Below are positions 53,872 to 62,936 of a DNA stretch of 64,000 nt, one piece after another (the first letter of the stretch is position 1; every line of letters starts with the position of its first letter). A model generated the notes under the pieces. That model was not told the origin of the DNA and ran no database searches. It saw nothing but the letters and a program-made list of their open reading frames with translations. A program made the position numbers and the translations under genes. The DNA comes from CAYXLW01 sp964466055 (GTDB lineage Bacteria; Patescibacteriota; Gracilibacteria; GCA-2401425): assembly GCA_964466055.1 (NCBI GenBank), contig CAYXLW010000004.1, positions 1-64,000 on the forward strand. Reading direction: 5' to 3'.

Positions 53872-54456
53872 TCAAACAATCCTCAGCCTTTTATTAATCT
53901 TCTCATAAAAATCATCCTGTTGAGCAGTAGTGTATTTAAAATACTCAAGAGTAGAGTCAATTTTTTTATGACCTAGATAAGCTTGAAGCTCTTTAATATC
54001 TGCCCCAGATTCAGCAAGGTGAACAGCTATACTGTGCTTTAATGTATGAGGATGTGATTTTTCTCTAGGGAGTTTTGCTAATCTACAATACTTATCCATA
54101 AGATACTCAATAGTTTTTCTGTGCGGGGGCTTTCCATTCCTAGATAAAAAAAGTGCTTCTTCCTCGTTTGCTATCTCATATTGCTTGATGTACTTGGTTA
54201 AAAGTTTGGATTTATTTTGCAATCTAATTGTATTGTTTAGGCTTCCTTTTCGTCTATGCACAAATAATTCCCCAGAGTTAATATTGTAATTACCTCTTTT
54301 TAAAAGTGATATTTCTGATGCTCGAAGTCCACAAATATAAATTATGTTGAACATTACAAGATCACGAAGCCAAGATTTATTATTATCTTTTGTTTTCTCT
54401 ATTGTATTAAAGAACTTTTTGATTTCTTTCTGCGTAAAATATTTAATCTTTTTCAT
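53872..54456 (-). CDS. Tyrosine recombinase (short)
   Basis: A 194-residue catalytic-domain-only recombinase. R in CGLRASEISLL, K-containing beta hairpin VHRRKGSLNN, H-x-x-K in HTLKHSIAVHL (a known variant of HxxR), H in LGHKKIDST and Y in LEYFKYTT. It starts MKKIKYFTQKEIKKFF without a separate N-terminal core-binding domain. Convergent with the terminase-like gene. Confidence 0.85.
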   Translation of the reverse strand: MKKIKYFTQKEIKKFFNTIEKTKDNNKSWLRDLVMFNIIYICGLRASEISLLKRGNYNINSGELFVHRRKGSLNNTIRLQNKSKLLTKYIKQYEIANEEEALFLSRNGKPPHRKTIEYLMDKYCRLAKLPREKSHPHTLKHSIAVHLAESGADIKELQAYLGHKKIDSTLEYFKYTTAQQDDFYEKINKRLRIV

Positions 54457-54618
54457 AGTTGTATTTATTAGTTTATTAAATTGTATGAACTATCCATTAT
54501 AGCTATTTTGGATAGTTGAGATATTGTGAGCTTTTGCCTTTAGATAAAGCAAAGTAAGCATTTTTGGTTTTTCACAATTCCCCAACTATCCATTAATGGT
54601 GAAAAAATGGAGTGTTTT

Positions 54619-55461
54619 TTATGATGTTTCTTCAATCTTTTTTACTGCTGTTTGATATGTTTTAAAAATCTTCTCTAGATTCTCGGCTATTCCATTCCAA
54701 GACTTTAAGTAAAAGTGTGATTTTCTTTTGATATTAAACTTTTTACAGAATAGATAAGTTAAAGTTTCTGCTTCTTGTTCTTTTGTATCTTTTGTTTGTA
54801 CGTCTTTAGATTCTCCATGATGGAGTAAGGCATGTGATAACTCATGAAATAAAGTACCTACATTCTCTTTTTCTGATAAATTGCTATTTAGAGCAATTAA
54901 ATTGTTTTCGCTTGAGTAGTAACCCCCTGTATTAAGGATTAAAGGCTCTTTTTTAATATTAATGCTAGGCAATAAGCTTTTAACAATCTTCTGTCCTTCT
55001 TCAAGGCTTATATTTAATTCCTCTGTAAAATTCTTTTCAATCTCTTTTCCTTCTGTTTGTGATATATCAAATACTGGAACTGTTATAAAATAGGCTACTG
55101 ATGATTGATTTTCTTCTTTAGATTCGCTTTGTTGATCTTCTTGAGTGCTTTTAGCTTCTAAATTGCTTTTGCTCTCTCCTTTCTTATAAAAAGCAGGTGC
55201 AAGGATTCTTATTGATTTTTCTCCTTTCTTTACGTTTCTGCCTTGTTCTTTCCATTTCTTGAAGCTTGCTACCTGTGAAGCCTCTTTTTTCTGTGAGTGG
55301 ATTAATAGATTGTTATGAAAGCTGTATTTATGGAATTGAGAAAATACATCAAGATACTTTTTAAAATCTTCTTCGCTGATCTGTTCAATGTTTTTCTTTA
55401 GTGTCTGAATATCTTTAACGAGCTTTTGTTTAAGTTCTTTATTAGTTTGTTTTGTTTGCAT
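54619..55461 (-). CDS. ArdC-like ssDNA-binding protein with zinc peptidase
   Basis: A 280-residue protein. Residues ~10-165 match the ArdC N-terminal (DUF1738) type: HKYSFHNNLLIHSQKK, VASFKKWKEQGRNVKKGEK. An acidic Ser/Gln linker interrupts it. The C-terminal half contains a metallopeptidase site, GTLFHELSHALLHHGE (HExxH), then a Glu-rich helix QEAETLTYLF. ArdC-type proteins on plasmids protect incoming DNA against restriction. Consistent with a transferred element. Confidence 0.82.
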   Translation of the reverse strand: MQTKQTNKELKQKLVKDIQTLKKNIEQISEEDFKKYLDVFSQFHKYSFHNNLLIHSQKKEASQVASFKKWKEQGRNVKKGEKSIRILAPAFYKKGESKSNLEAKSTQEDQQSESKEENQSSVAYFITVPVFDISQTEGKEIEKNFTEELNISLEEGQKIVKSLLPSINIKKEPLILNTGGYYSSENNLIALNSNLSEKENVGTLFHELSHALLHHGESKDVQTKDTKEQEAETLTYLFCKKFNIKRKSHFYLKSWNGIAENLEKIFKTYQTAVKKIEETS

Positions 55462-55780
55462 GATTAAATAAGTTAAGAATTAAATAAAATGTTTTCTTAA
55501 CCTTCATGTTTTGATAGAGTGCTTTTGACAACTCTAAAAACTTAAGGCTTGGCGGTTGAAGGTTTGAGGGGTTGTTTTTTAGGAGGTGAATTGTTGTGAA
55601 GCATTATGAATTAATTATTAATTAATAGGCTTTTTATTGTTTATTAATTGTTGTGAACAAATGTATTGTATTTGTTATGAATATAATGTCAATACTTTTT
55701 TATAAAAAGCTTAAAATAAGCTTGATTAAAGCTTCTTGTTGATTTAATATGTGTTGTGAATAAAACTTAATTATTAAATT
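55462..55780. other. Divergent intergenic region
   Basis: Separates the ArdC-like gene from the small gene at 55781. It has inverted CCTTCA/TGAAGG pairs (CAACCTTCATG... and GGTTGAAGGTTTG) and A/T-rich promoter-like sequence near 55690-55770. No ORF. Confidence 0.4.
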
Positions 55781-56005
55781 ATGGCATTTATTAGAAAGCA
55801 AAGAAAACAGTTTTATCTCTTAGAAGGAATAAGAGACAAGAGAACAAAGAAAGTAAAGCAAAGACTGCTTTACAGCTTAGGCAAAAAACTTGAATTGCCT
55901 CAAAAGATTGCTGATAAGTATCTTACTACTGAGAATTTAGAAAGAATAAAAGAAAGCTCAAAAGAAAAGTTTGGAGAAGAACTTATTATTTTAGAGAAGA
56001 AGTAA
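55781..56005 (+). CDS. Small conserved-type hypothetical protein
   Basis: A 74-residue basic protein beginning MAFIRKQRKQFYLLEGIRD and containing QRLLYSLGKKLELP. This opening resembles short proteins found near integrases and in some transposase N-termini (a FIRK...Y.LVE...GK..QR.L..LG pattern). It is probably functional within the element, but its role is unknown. Confidence 0.6.
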   Translation: MAFIRKQRKQFYLLEGIRDKRTKKVKQRLLYSLGKKLELPQKIADKYLTTENLERIKESSKEKFGEELIILEKK

Positions 56006-56201
56006 TTTTATTCAGAAAAAGCCCCCCTATCCACTTTGAAGCCCATAGAGGCTCAAGTGGCTACTGAGTTCATGCACACGCATGTATTTATACGTTGTCA
56101 GAGCTTACTGAGAGCTTTTTTATTGTTTTTATGAACTTACCCTCGTTATGAACTTTTAAAACGCTCTGAAACGCTCAAATGATATGTGTTTAGATTTTTT
56201 A

Positions 56202-56369
56202 TTATTGTTTTGCTTTTTGTAAGATCTCTTCAATTGGAAAATCTATTTCTTTATCTTGATCTTCTATTGATTCTAAAGCTTGTATGATTTTATTCAAGTC
56301 TTCTTCAGAGGTTATTTTAGAAATTCCAAACTTTTCTTCTATAAATGAATGTAATGGTATTTTTGGCAT
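56202..56369 (-). CDS. 55-residue acidic hypothetical protein
   Basis: An uninterrupted ORF starting MPKIPLHSFIEEKFGISKIT, rich in Glu, Ile, and Lys. Its first 20 codons are duplicated at 56796-56858 with a few changes, supporting that it is (or was) a real gene. Too short for the usual cutoff. Family unknown; small acidic proteins on elements are often antitoxin or anti-defence proteins, but nothing shows that here. Confidence 0.5.
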   Translation of the reverse strand: MPKIPLHSFIEEKFGISKITSEEDLNKIIQALESIEDQDKEIDFPIEEILQKAKQ

Positions 56370-56406
56370 AAAATTAGTTTTTTAATATATTTTAACAGTC
56401 AAGAGT

Positions 56407-56739
56407 TTATTTTCTATATTTATCTAAAAACTTATTTAGTCTTATATCAAATTCAATAGGAGATATTTCATTTATATGATTAACGTGTTCTTCGCTAAAT
56501 AGATCTGATGTATTAGCAAAATATTCTTCATTAAATATTTCATTAAGATGCCATAAACAACTATCAAGCTTAGGGCTATAAAAAACGTATTCATGTTCTT
56601 TGTCTTGTAACTTATAACAAGCTAGCCTTTTTTCAAAAACACTGTTCTGAGAATTTAGATTCTCAGCAATAAGAATTGAGCCGATAATAGTAATAGCCAG
56701 TAAGGCATATTTAGCAATTAGTAGTAGAGTGTTCTTCAT
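56407..56739 (-). CDS. Membrane-anchored small hypothetical protein
   Basis: A 110-residue protein with an N-terminal helix (LLLIAKYALLAITIIGSILI) and a soluble outer region containing two Cys (ACYKLQ and SCLWHL). It belongs to a run of five small secreted or membrane proteins encoded on the minus strand in the second unit. Family unknown. Confidence 0.6.
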   Translation of the reverse strand: MKNTLLLIAKYALLAITIIGSILIAENLNSQNSVFEKRLACYKLQDKEHEYVFYSPKLDSCLWHLNEIFNEEYFANTSDLFSEEHVNHINEISPIEFDIRLNKFLDKYRK

Positions 56740-56795
56740 AGGTTGAGAATTTAAGTTTATAAAACATCGCTTTAGAGCGTTTTAAATTTCGTTGG

Positions 56796-56858
56796 CGGGG
56801 TTATTTTAGAAATTCCAAACTTTTCTTCTATAAGTGAATGTAATGGTATTTTTGGCAT
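56796..56858 (-). pseudogene. Truncated duplicate of the 55-residue gene
   Basis: Repeats the start of 56369-56202 (MPKIPLHS, EEKFGISKIT) and then diverges into PPTKFKTL and a stop. The DNA match starts at the ATG and is ~63 bases, with a further match in the upstream leader missing. Confidence 0.55.
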
Positions 56859-56894
56859 AGGTTAGTTGGTATTAATAAATAAAATATAGGGATT

Positions 56895-57539
56895 TTATAA
56901 GTTAGAAATGATAAAATCCTTTCCATTCCAAGTATATTTTCTTACCTCGTTAGAATCTCCAAAAAGCTTATCAGAATACCATCTGCCAAATAAAATATTA
57001 TCTTTGATATATAAAATATCTCCCATTAATTCAAAATGCTTAATAATGCCTATATTTTCCCCCGTAAATCCTAAGATAATGCTTGATGTTGCAAATTCAG
57101 AACCTCTATTCATAGAGATAACTAAATCATCGATTTCATCATTAGTAACATCTCCTATTGAAATATATAAATCACTTTCTGCATAAGGATAATACACTCT
57201 TTCTCCAAATTTATAATTTTCTATAATATTATCCCATTTACCATTTTCATATTGTGCAAGATTGATAAATAATTTAGTCCCATAACATCCAGCAGGACAT
57301 TCAGCCCATTGTTGCTTTACTGTTTTTTCTTGAGAGATTTTTATTTCTTCAAGTAATTCATTATTATTCAAATCTAAATATTTAACCATAACTAAAGAAG
57401 AGGAATCATTACGATTCATTCTATTTAATAGACTTGTATTATATGTTTTTATATCACTAGCAGATTTATATATAAATATAGATACTACTACCAATACTAA
57501 AGATAGTATGAATATTAAGATTGAAAATTGTTTTTTCAT
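56895..57539 (-). CDS. Secreted protein with an FG-GAP-like motif
   Basis: A 214-residue protein with an N-terminal membrane anchor (~5-27) and an outer domain. GDVTNDEIDDLVISMNRGS resembles the Asp-rich calcium loop of FG-GAP/VCBS beta-propeller repeats. Cys residues occur as CPAGCYG. Part of the row of membrane or secreted proteins. Function unknown. Confidence 0.6.
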   Translation of the reverse strand: MKKQFSILIFILSLVLVVVSIFIYKSASDIKTYNTSLLNRMNRNDSSSLVMVKYLDLNNNELLEEIKISQEKTVKQQWAECPAGCYGTKLFINLAQYENGKWDNIIENYKFGERVYYPYAESDLYISIGDVTNDEIDDLVISMNRGSEFATSSIILGFTGENIGIIKHFELMGDILYIKDNILFGRWYSDKLFGDSNEVRKYTWNGKDFIISNL

Positions 57540-57569
57540 AAAAATAAAATTAAGTTAAAAATATAGGGA

Positions 57570-57821
57570 TTACCTCTTTGTGAATATTAAAAGTTCTATT
57601 ATTCCAATAATAATTACTACTAATAGCCAAAGCCACCATGTATATTCTAAATCTATCCAAGATGCATGATATGGAATACTAAAAAAGCTTGAATAATTAG
57701 CTTGAATCATAAAATTAGAATAGAAGCCATATGAAAGAAGAAGAATAATTATTGGGATTATTATTGCCAATATTAATTTTTGGATTACATTCATACGAAT
57801 TAGATTAAGAACAAAAAACAT
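57570..57821 (-). CDS. Two-helix small membrane protein
   Basis: An 83-residue protein (start possibly at the Met ten codons in, MNVIQKLILAIIIP) with two membrane helices separated by an aromatic loop (FFSIPYHASWIDLEYTWW). No family recognised. The 175 bases to the next gene are empty. Confidence 0.55.
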   Translation of the reverse strand: MFFVLNLIRMNVIQKLILAIIIPIIILLLSYGFYSNFMIQANYSSFFSIPYHASWIDLEYTWWLWLLVVIIIGIIELLIFTKR

Positions 57822-57996
57822 ATTGAGATACAGACAGCCAAAAGTCTGAGTAAAATACTCCTGAAAGAAAGCCTAGTGTAAGGATAACAATACAAGTAAA
57901 GGTTATAGTTTTATATTTTATTGAGTTTATAGGTTATTTAGATTTTTAAGCAAAAAATAATTAATAGAACTATTTATGTTGGATACTATTTAAGAA

Positions 57997-58554
57997 TTAT
58001 GAATCTTTTAGCTCAATCCCATCAACAGTTTTATTTACAGCATAGAAGGTAAATATGGCAAAAATATTAAGCATTAATATTTTCCCTAAGTGGTAATATG
58101 TCCAAAAATTTACAAAGGATAGGCTGTTTTTTATCAATATTAGGGTTGCACGTTTTTTAGAAATAGAATAAAAAGAGTCTAATTGATCTGCTGTCTTAAA
58201 ATACATAAATACTAAGACTGAGAGTAGTAATAATATTTTAATTTTCTGTTTCCAGTTATTACGACTCATAAAAGCTAGCAAAAAAAACATTACAGAAACA
58301 AATAAAATTGTAGAATAAGGTCTCATGGCAGAGTTTAAAGAGAAAGTATAATTAGGAGATTCATATAATATAAACAAGATATAAGATATACCTAAAGCTA
58401 ATATTAAAACTCTTTGATGTATGTTAAATAAATATTTTTTAGTAAATATTGTTTTTTTATCAATTTTATCTCTTAATTTATGGTAATAATGAATAAGAGC
58501 CATAACAGCTATCATAATAATCAGCACAGCCAGCATTAAGGAGTTAATTTTCAT
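57997..58554 (-). CDS. Multi-pass membrane protein, unknown
   Basis: A 185-residue protein with about five membrane helices and short polar loops; the first helix begins at once (LMLAVLIIMIAVMALI). No motif recognised. It is followed on the same strand by 57570 and preceded by 58584, so they may be one transcript. Confidence 0.6.
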   Translation of the reverse strand: MKINSLMLAVLIIMIAVMALIHYYHKLRDKIDKKTIFTKKYLFNIHQRVLILALGISYILFILYESPNYTFSLNSAMRPYSTILFVSVMFFLLAFMSRNNWKQKIKILLLLSVLVFMYFKTADQLDSFYSISKKRATLILIKNSLSFVNFWTYYHLGKILMLNIFAIFTFYAVNKTVDGIELKDS

Positions 58555-58583
58555 AAGTTTTAAATTATTAATAAAATAAATAT

Positions 58584-59153
58584 TTATAGACCAAAATCAT
58601 CAGTTGATCCATAATCATCATCATCTTCAAAATAAATAACATCAACGCATGATCCTTTTAAGAAAAACATATCATAATCTTCAATATAAGCATTGGCGAT
58701 ATTTTCATCGTAAAAAATATCACTATATAGCTTCCATATTGGCTTACCAACTTCTTTTATGCTTGCTACAACAATATACGTATCCTCCTCTCTATCTTGA
58801 AGTCTTTTAATAATATCATCATTACACTCCAGATCTATTAAATAATCATGGGATACATTGTAAGAAAATACATCCCAACGAATAATGTTTTTTTTATTGT
58901 TTTTAAATATATCCTTAACAACTCCATTAAATACAATGGTTTTATTAGTAATGATTTTTTGTAACTGTGTAGTATATTTTATATCATTGTCCCAGTCTAT
59001 AATGGCTTCATGTTTATCAGCCAATTCCTCTATAAGAATATCTTCCTTTGATTTCTGTATTTCTTCAGTTTTATTACTTTCAGCATTAAAGCTATAATTA
59101 TAGTAATAATAGGCAAGAATGATGGCTAGTATTGAGAATATGATTTTTTTCAT
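58584..59153 (-). CDS. Secreted/anchored acidic hypothetical protein
   Basis: A 189-residue protein with a short N-terminal hydrophobic helix (IIFSILAIILAYYYYNY) and an acidic exported domain ending in an Asp-rich tail (YFEDDDDYGSTDDFGL). FNGVVKDIFKNNKKN suggests a small beta-domain (OB-like) after the helix, but this is weak. First gene of the small-protein row. Confidence 0.6.
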   Translation of the reverse strand: MKKIIFSILAIILAYYYYNYSFNAESNKTEEIQKSKEDILIEELADKHEAIIDWDNDIKYTTQLQKIITNKTIVFNGVVKDIFKNNKKNIIRWDVFSYNVSHDYLIDLECNDDIIKRLQDREEDTYIVVASIKEVGKPIWKLYSDIFYDENIANAYIEDYDMFFLKGSCVDVIYFEDDDDYGSTDDFGL

Positions 59154-59763
59154 AAAAAGATGGTTAAATTAAAAGGCACAACACAAAAGGGACAACCCAA
59201 TCGGTTGTCCTCAACTCTCATTCATGCACAATGTATGCAATAAATCTAGTTGTCCGCTAGGTTGCCCCAGCTTGTGAGATTTATTGCACAGAAAAAACAT
59301 TGTATATTGGAATAAGAATTGAGGACAAGTAAAGCTTACCCTCTAATTTGCCTTTATTGCAAATTAATTTTTTTAATTTTTGTAATAAAATTTGAGCTAA
59401 TAGCTTGGTACTATCAACGAGTCTTAGATAAAAGCTAAGATTAAATGATTATTGTATCAAATAAACAACATATATTCAACCATTTGTCATTATGATTTTT
59501 TAGTGAAAAAATGTTGCATGTCTTGTAATGTGGCTATTTAACTAGCCAAAAGGTACATTAGAGATGCTGTTTTTATCATTTGACCGACTTACTTACAAAA
59601 CATAGAATTAAAAAAACAGGTATTTATCAGAGAAAATGTCAAAAAAAACATGTAAAACATGTGCTTATTTATTGTGATTAATTTTTCACAAACAATCAAA
59701 ATTAAAATCAATAAATTACTGAAGAATAAATATAAAAACTTTTATTAATTAGCCCCAATTATT
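59154..59763. other. Origin-like palindromic intergenic region
   Basis: No ORF. It contains a perfect hairpin GGACAACC-CAATC-GGTTGTCC (59190-59210), then TGCAATAAATC (59236-59246) and its exact complement GATTTATTGCA (59278-59288) around a 31-base loop, flanked by ACAATG/CATTGT outer arms (~59229 and ~59298). The long A/T-rich tract that follows leads to the replication-type gene at 59764. This resembles a plasmid or satellite replication origin, but iterons were not seen. Confidence 0.45.
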
Positions 59764-60543
59764 ATGAATACAAATAAACTTCTCGGCTTTTTTATAAAAT
59801 TTTACCCCACTCTTGCAAAAGTTTGTGGTGATATTAAGAGTGCAATTCTATTACAGCAACTCATGTATTGGTGGCCTAAGAAAAAAGGGAATACTGTTTA
59901 TAAAACAGTCGATGAACTTCAGAAAGAAACAACTCTTTCTAGGTGGCAACAAGAAACAATACTAAAGAAACTACAAGGAAGAGGCTTTTTGAGCTATGAA
60001 AATAAAGGGATACCACCTAAAAGACACTTTACTGTCTATCCTGAGAAGATTGAACTTGAGGTTAAAAAATATAATGAGAGACATATCTACAATTCAAAGT
60101 GTAGTGAGTTTACACAATGTAACGGAGAAGAACTACTCCATATTACAGAGATTACTACAAAGATTACTACAGAGAATACAAAAATATATAGAGCATCTGA
60201 TGAATCAGATGCTCCGAGTGTTCTTTCAATTCTTTTTGCAATAACTTCATTAGAAGAATTAGAATCAAATCTTTCTAATATTGGTAGTAAAAAACAAAGC
60301 TATAAACAAAAGCTTTGCTCTATTTTTGGATACAAGAAAAGCTTTAATGAGATTATTGACTTAAGAAACAAACTTATTGATCTCAATCAAAAATATGGAG
60401 ATGACACTATTCCCCTAGATAAAAAAAACATGAATCTCCTTCACATTCTCTTAAGAGAAAATGATTTTGAAACAATAATAGAAGATTGCGGAAACGGATT
60501 AGGTTACTCCTATGGAAACAGTAAAGATGGAACAATTTATTAA
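59764..60543 (+). CDS. Replication-type winged-helix protein
   Basis: A 259-residue protein whose first ~110 residues match the winged-helix type of phage/plasmid replication and replisome-organiser proteins: GDIKSAILLQQLMYWWPKK, VYKTVDELQKETTLSRWQQ, TILKKLQGRGFLSYENKG. The C-terminal part (LYKQKLCSIFGYKKSF; LDKKNMNLLHILLREND) is less clear. It follows an origin-like palindrome, so it is the probable initiator of this element. Confidence 0.68.
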   Translation: MNTNKLLGFFIKFYPTLAKVCGDIKSAILLQQLMYWWPKKKGNTVYKTVDELQKETTLSRWQQETILKKLQGRGFLSYENKGIPPKRHFTVYPEKIELEVKKYNERHIYNSKCSEFTQCNGEELLHITEITTKITTENTKIYRASDESDAPSVLSILFAITSLEELESNLSNIGSKKQSYKQKLCSIFGYKKSFNEIIDLRNKLIDLNQKYGDDTIPLDKKNMNLLHILLRENDFETIIEDCGNGLGYSYGNSKDGTIY

Positions 60544-60650
60544 TAACTTAAAACTAGGAAATGAACAATGAGAGCTACAGATTTACATGACAAGTTTAAA
60601 GCTTTTTTTTATCTGCACGATGTTTTCTTATTGAATTTTTAATAAAGTTA

Positions 60651-61676
60651 ATGCCCCCAAATTTTAAACATAATAGGAATAAACTAGAAATTCTTAAAGC
60701 CCAGAATGGTAATTCTTTGAATCAATTATTACCATCTGATGAGATTTTTAGACTTGAGCAGAAAGTTTCAAAAAATGAAATTCCACTTTGGGATTTGTGG
60801 GCTGAATATTCAGAAGAAATGGAAATACTTAAACGTTCAAAAGTATCAATTAAATCAGTGAAAGAGTCTTTGCAAGGTATTATAAGGCATGGAGAAATAT
60901 TAACCTTAGAGCAATCAACTACAAAAAATATTAAGAAATATCTTAGAGAAAGCCTTGAAGAAAGAAATTGGAAACCAGAAACCTATAACACTAAAATATC
61001 AAAACTTGGTAGCTTCTTTAAGTTTCTTGTTGAAGAGGGGATTTTAGATAAAAACCCTATTGTTAATCTTCGAAAAATGAGAAAGCAAAAGGAAAATCAA
61101 TATACATTATCAGCAGAAGAATTTAACCAGCTTATAGGGTATATTGTGATGCAAAAAAAAGGGCTGATAATGTTAAGAGATAAAGTGTTTTTTATGATTA
61201 TGGGGCTTATTGGCTGTAGAAGATCAGAAGCATTGCAAATAGAGTTGTCAGATATAGATTTAAAAAAACGAACTTTGCTACTTCATGGGGTAAAAGGAGC
61301 AAAATCAAGGATGATAGGACTTGATATTAGGTTGTGTAGTGCAATTGAAGAATATCTTCGATATAGAGAAAAATTAAAAAGAGTAGAGCCTTGTCTTTTT
61401 ATATCCTCCTCTGAAAGAGGCAAGTCATGGACAGCAAGTGGGGTTAGAAAAAGTATGGAAAGGCTGAGTAGTGCCGTAGGGTTTAAAATTACCTGTCATG
61501 CTTTTAGAAGATTTTCTGCTACAACTCTAGCAGAACAAAACATTCCACTAGAGAAAATAATGCAACTTCTAGGTCATACAAGCATGCGTACAACGCTAAC
61601 ATATATTAATACTTGTTCACCAAAGTTGTTAGATCTATGTACTAATGCTCTTTCAAAAGTATTAACTACAGCCTAG
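60651..61676 (+). CDS. Full-length tyrosine recombinase
   Basis: A 341-residue integrase with an N-terminal SAM-like core-binding domain (~50-150) and a complete catalytic domain. R in [12 protein letters not shown] in [11 protein letters not shown]-x-x-R in [12 protein letters not shown] in LGHTSMRTT and Y in LTYINT. Its last 15 bases overlap the convergent integrase gene 61662-62555. Confidence 0.92.
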   Translation: MPPNFKHNRNKLEILKAQNGNSLNQLLPSDEIFRLEQKVSKNEIPLWDLWAEYSEEMEILKRSKVSIKSVKESLQGIIRHGEILTLEQSTTKNIKKYLRESLEERNWKPETYNTKISKLGSFFKFLVEEGILDKNPIVNLRKMRKQKENQYTLSAEEFNQLIGYIVMQKKGLIMLRDKVFFMIMGLIGCRRSEALQIELSDIDLKKRTLLLHGVKGAKSRMIGLDIRLCSAIEEYLRYREKLKRVEPCLFISSSERGKSWTASGVRKSMERLSSAVGFKITCHAFRRFSATTLAEQNIPLEKIMQLLGHTSMRTTLTYINTCSPKLLDLCTNALSKVLTTA

Positions 61677-62555
61677 AGGGTGCTTTTGAATAGAGCTGGC
61701 TAGTAACTGAGAAGAAGCAGAAAGATAGATAGAAGTTGTAGATATATCAGAATGCCCCATGAGTTTAGAGAGAGTATAAATATCACATCCTCCCTCTAGC
61801 ATCAATGTAGCAAAGGTGTGCCTAAGTGTATGAGATGAAAAATCAAGTTTAGTTCGATGTTTTAGCTTTAGAATAAGTTTAATAAGTCCTCCCACACCAA
61901 ATGGCTCATCTTTTTTTAGAGAAATAAAAAAATACTCATTTTTGCGATTAAGCCTTATTCGTTCTTGTAGATATCTATATAAAATTGGTCTAAGGGAAGT
62001 ATTAATAGGTAGCATTCTATCTTTCTTTCCTTTTCCTTGGACTACATGAATAGATCCATTTTCAATATCAACATGAGCTAATTTAAGTGATAAAATCTCT
62101 TTTCTGCGTACACCTGTAAAAATCATGGTAGCAATAACTGCATGATTTCTATAGCGTTCAAACTTATAACGGTAACTCATATTTTGAGCTGTGTCTAAAA
62201 GTATATCAGCTTGATTGAGACTCAATTTACGAGGAATACGTTTTTCAAGTTTTGGCTTTTCTATGTCTAAAAAAGGATTTTCTTTAATATATTTGTTTTT
62301 GATACACCACTTATAAAATACATTTAAATATTTATGGTGGGTAATATAAGTATTTGGCAACCATTTTTTCTTAATTCTTCCATCAAGAAAATACTTTAGT
62401 GCTTTATCTTTTGTTACAGAATCAAGTTCATGAATGCCAGTTTCTCTTACAAAAATTTTAATAATACGTTTGCCAGATTTTGTCGTATAAGGACTGTAGT
62501 TTCGTACAACTGTAACGTAATGACAATATTGTTCATAGGTATCAATAATATTCAT
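61662..62555 (-). CDS. Full-length tyrosine recombinase next to tRNA-Thr
   Basis: A 297-residue XerC/D-like integrase. N-terminal core-binding domain ~1-105 ([34 protein letters not shown]). Catalytic: R in [12 protein letters not shown] in [12 protein letters not shown]-x-x-R in [12 protein letters not shown] in MGHSDISTT and Y in SIYLSAS. It begins 38 bases from the intact tRNA-Thr, the normal position of an integrase beside its tRNA target. Confidence 0.92.
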   Translation of the reverse strand: MNIIDTYEQYCHYVTVVRNYSPYTTKSGKRIIKIFVRETGIHELDSVTKDKALKYFLDGRIKKKWLPNTYITHHKYLNVFYKWCIKNKYIKENPFLDIEKPKLEKRIPRKLSLNQADILLDTAQNMSYRYKFERYRNHAVIATMIFTGVRRKEILSLKLAHVDIENGSIHVVQGKGKKDRMLPINTSLRPILYRYLQERIRLNRKNEYFFISLKKDEPFGVGGLIKLILKLKHRTKLDFSSHTLRHTFATLMLEGGCDIYTLSKLMGHSDISTTSIYLSASSQLLASSIQKHPLGCS

Positions 62556-62593
62556 AGAAATAGTATTAAAGAATATCTCTTTCTATGAGTGAA

Positions 62594-62669
62594 TGGAGCC
62601 GTTATCGGGAATTGAACCCGAGACCTTTAGCTTACCATGCTAATGCTCTACCAACTGAGCTATAACGGC
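62594..62669 (-). tRNA. Intact tRNA-Thr (GGT), element-borne, CCA encoded
   Basis: A 76-base tRNA: acceptor GCCGTTA/TAACGGC, D arm GCTCAGTTGGTAGAGC, anticodon stem TTAGC/GCTAA with loop ATGGTAA (anticodon GGT), T arm TCGGG-TTCAATT-CCCGA, then T and CCA. It lies inside the array, 151 bases from the right-hand tRNA half. Its anticodon stem differs from the split gene (CAGCC/GGCTG) at paired positions. Confidence 0.95.
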
Positions 62670-62819
62670 ATTAATGTACATACTCTAAATCCATATAATT
62701 CATACTCGGAGGATACAGCCCGTCTGGCTGTACTCCCTGAACTTTTTTTTAACAGCTTGATTTCCTCTTCAGTAAGCTGTAAAATGGAGTTTTAATACCT
62801 CTGTTTTCAAGGGACACAT

Positions 62820-62859
62820 CCTTACCATGGCTGTGCTCTACCAGCTGAGCTATAACGGC
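62820..62859 (-). pseudogene. 5' half of split tRNA-Thr(GGT)
   Basis: The minus strand reads GCCGTTA, TA, GCTCAGCTGGTAGAGC, A, CAGCC and then ATGGTAAGG; after this the sequence diverges and has no T arm or acceptor strand. Joins to 50008-50053. The ~150 bases between the intact tRNA and this half contain only hairpins (ACAGCC/GGCTGT; AACAGCTT/AAGCTGT). Confidence 0.9.
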
Positions 62860-62865
62860 AAAATT

Positions 62866-62894
62866 AAAAAAAAGCTACGATGTGTAGCTCTTTT
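62866..62894 (-). terminator. Terminator of the rpsF-rpsR operon
   Basis: AGCTAC and GTAGCT around a short loop (62873-62889); on the minus strand it is followed by a T-run (A-run 62866-62872 on plus). It ends the rpsF-rpsR transcript just before the tRNA-Thr half. Confidence 0.75.
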
Positions 62895-62936
62895 AGTGTA
62901 AATATTTTTTTCAACGAATCAATGAAAAATAATCTA

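Larger units (their letters stand above)
50046..62829. mobile_element. Composite integrative element array in tRNA-Thr
   Basis: The region between the two halves of tRNA-Thr. All three boundary sites share TTACCATG (50046-50053, 52704-52711, 62822-62829). The first two also share ~150 bases of element-side sequence, so there are at least two tandem units: 50046-52711 (2.7 kb; one recombinase, one cargo gene) and 52704-62829 (10.1 kb; three recombinases, phage/plasmid-type genes). No capsid, portal or conjugation genes were seen, so it is more like a phage satellite or plasmid-derived element than a complete phage. Confidence 0.85.

Noticed and set aside
62696..62860. A second complete tRNA-Thr at the right end
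   Set aside because: Only the 5' part to the anticodon loop is present; no T arm or acceptor 3' strand follows, so it is half of the split gene.
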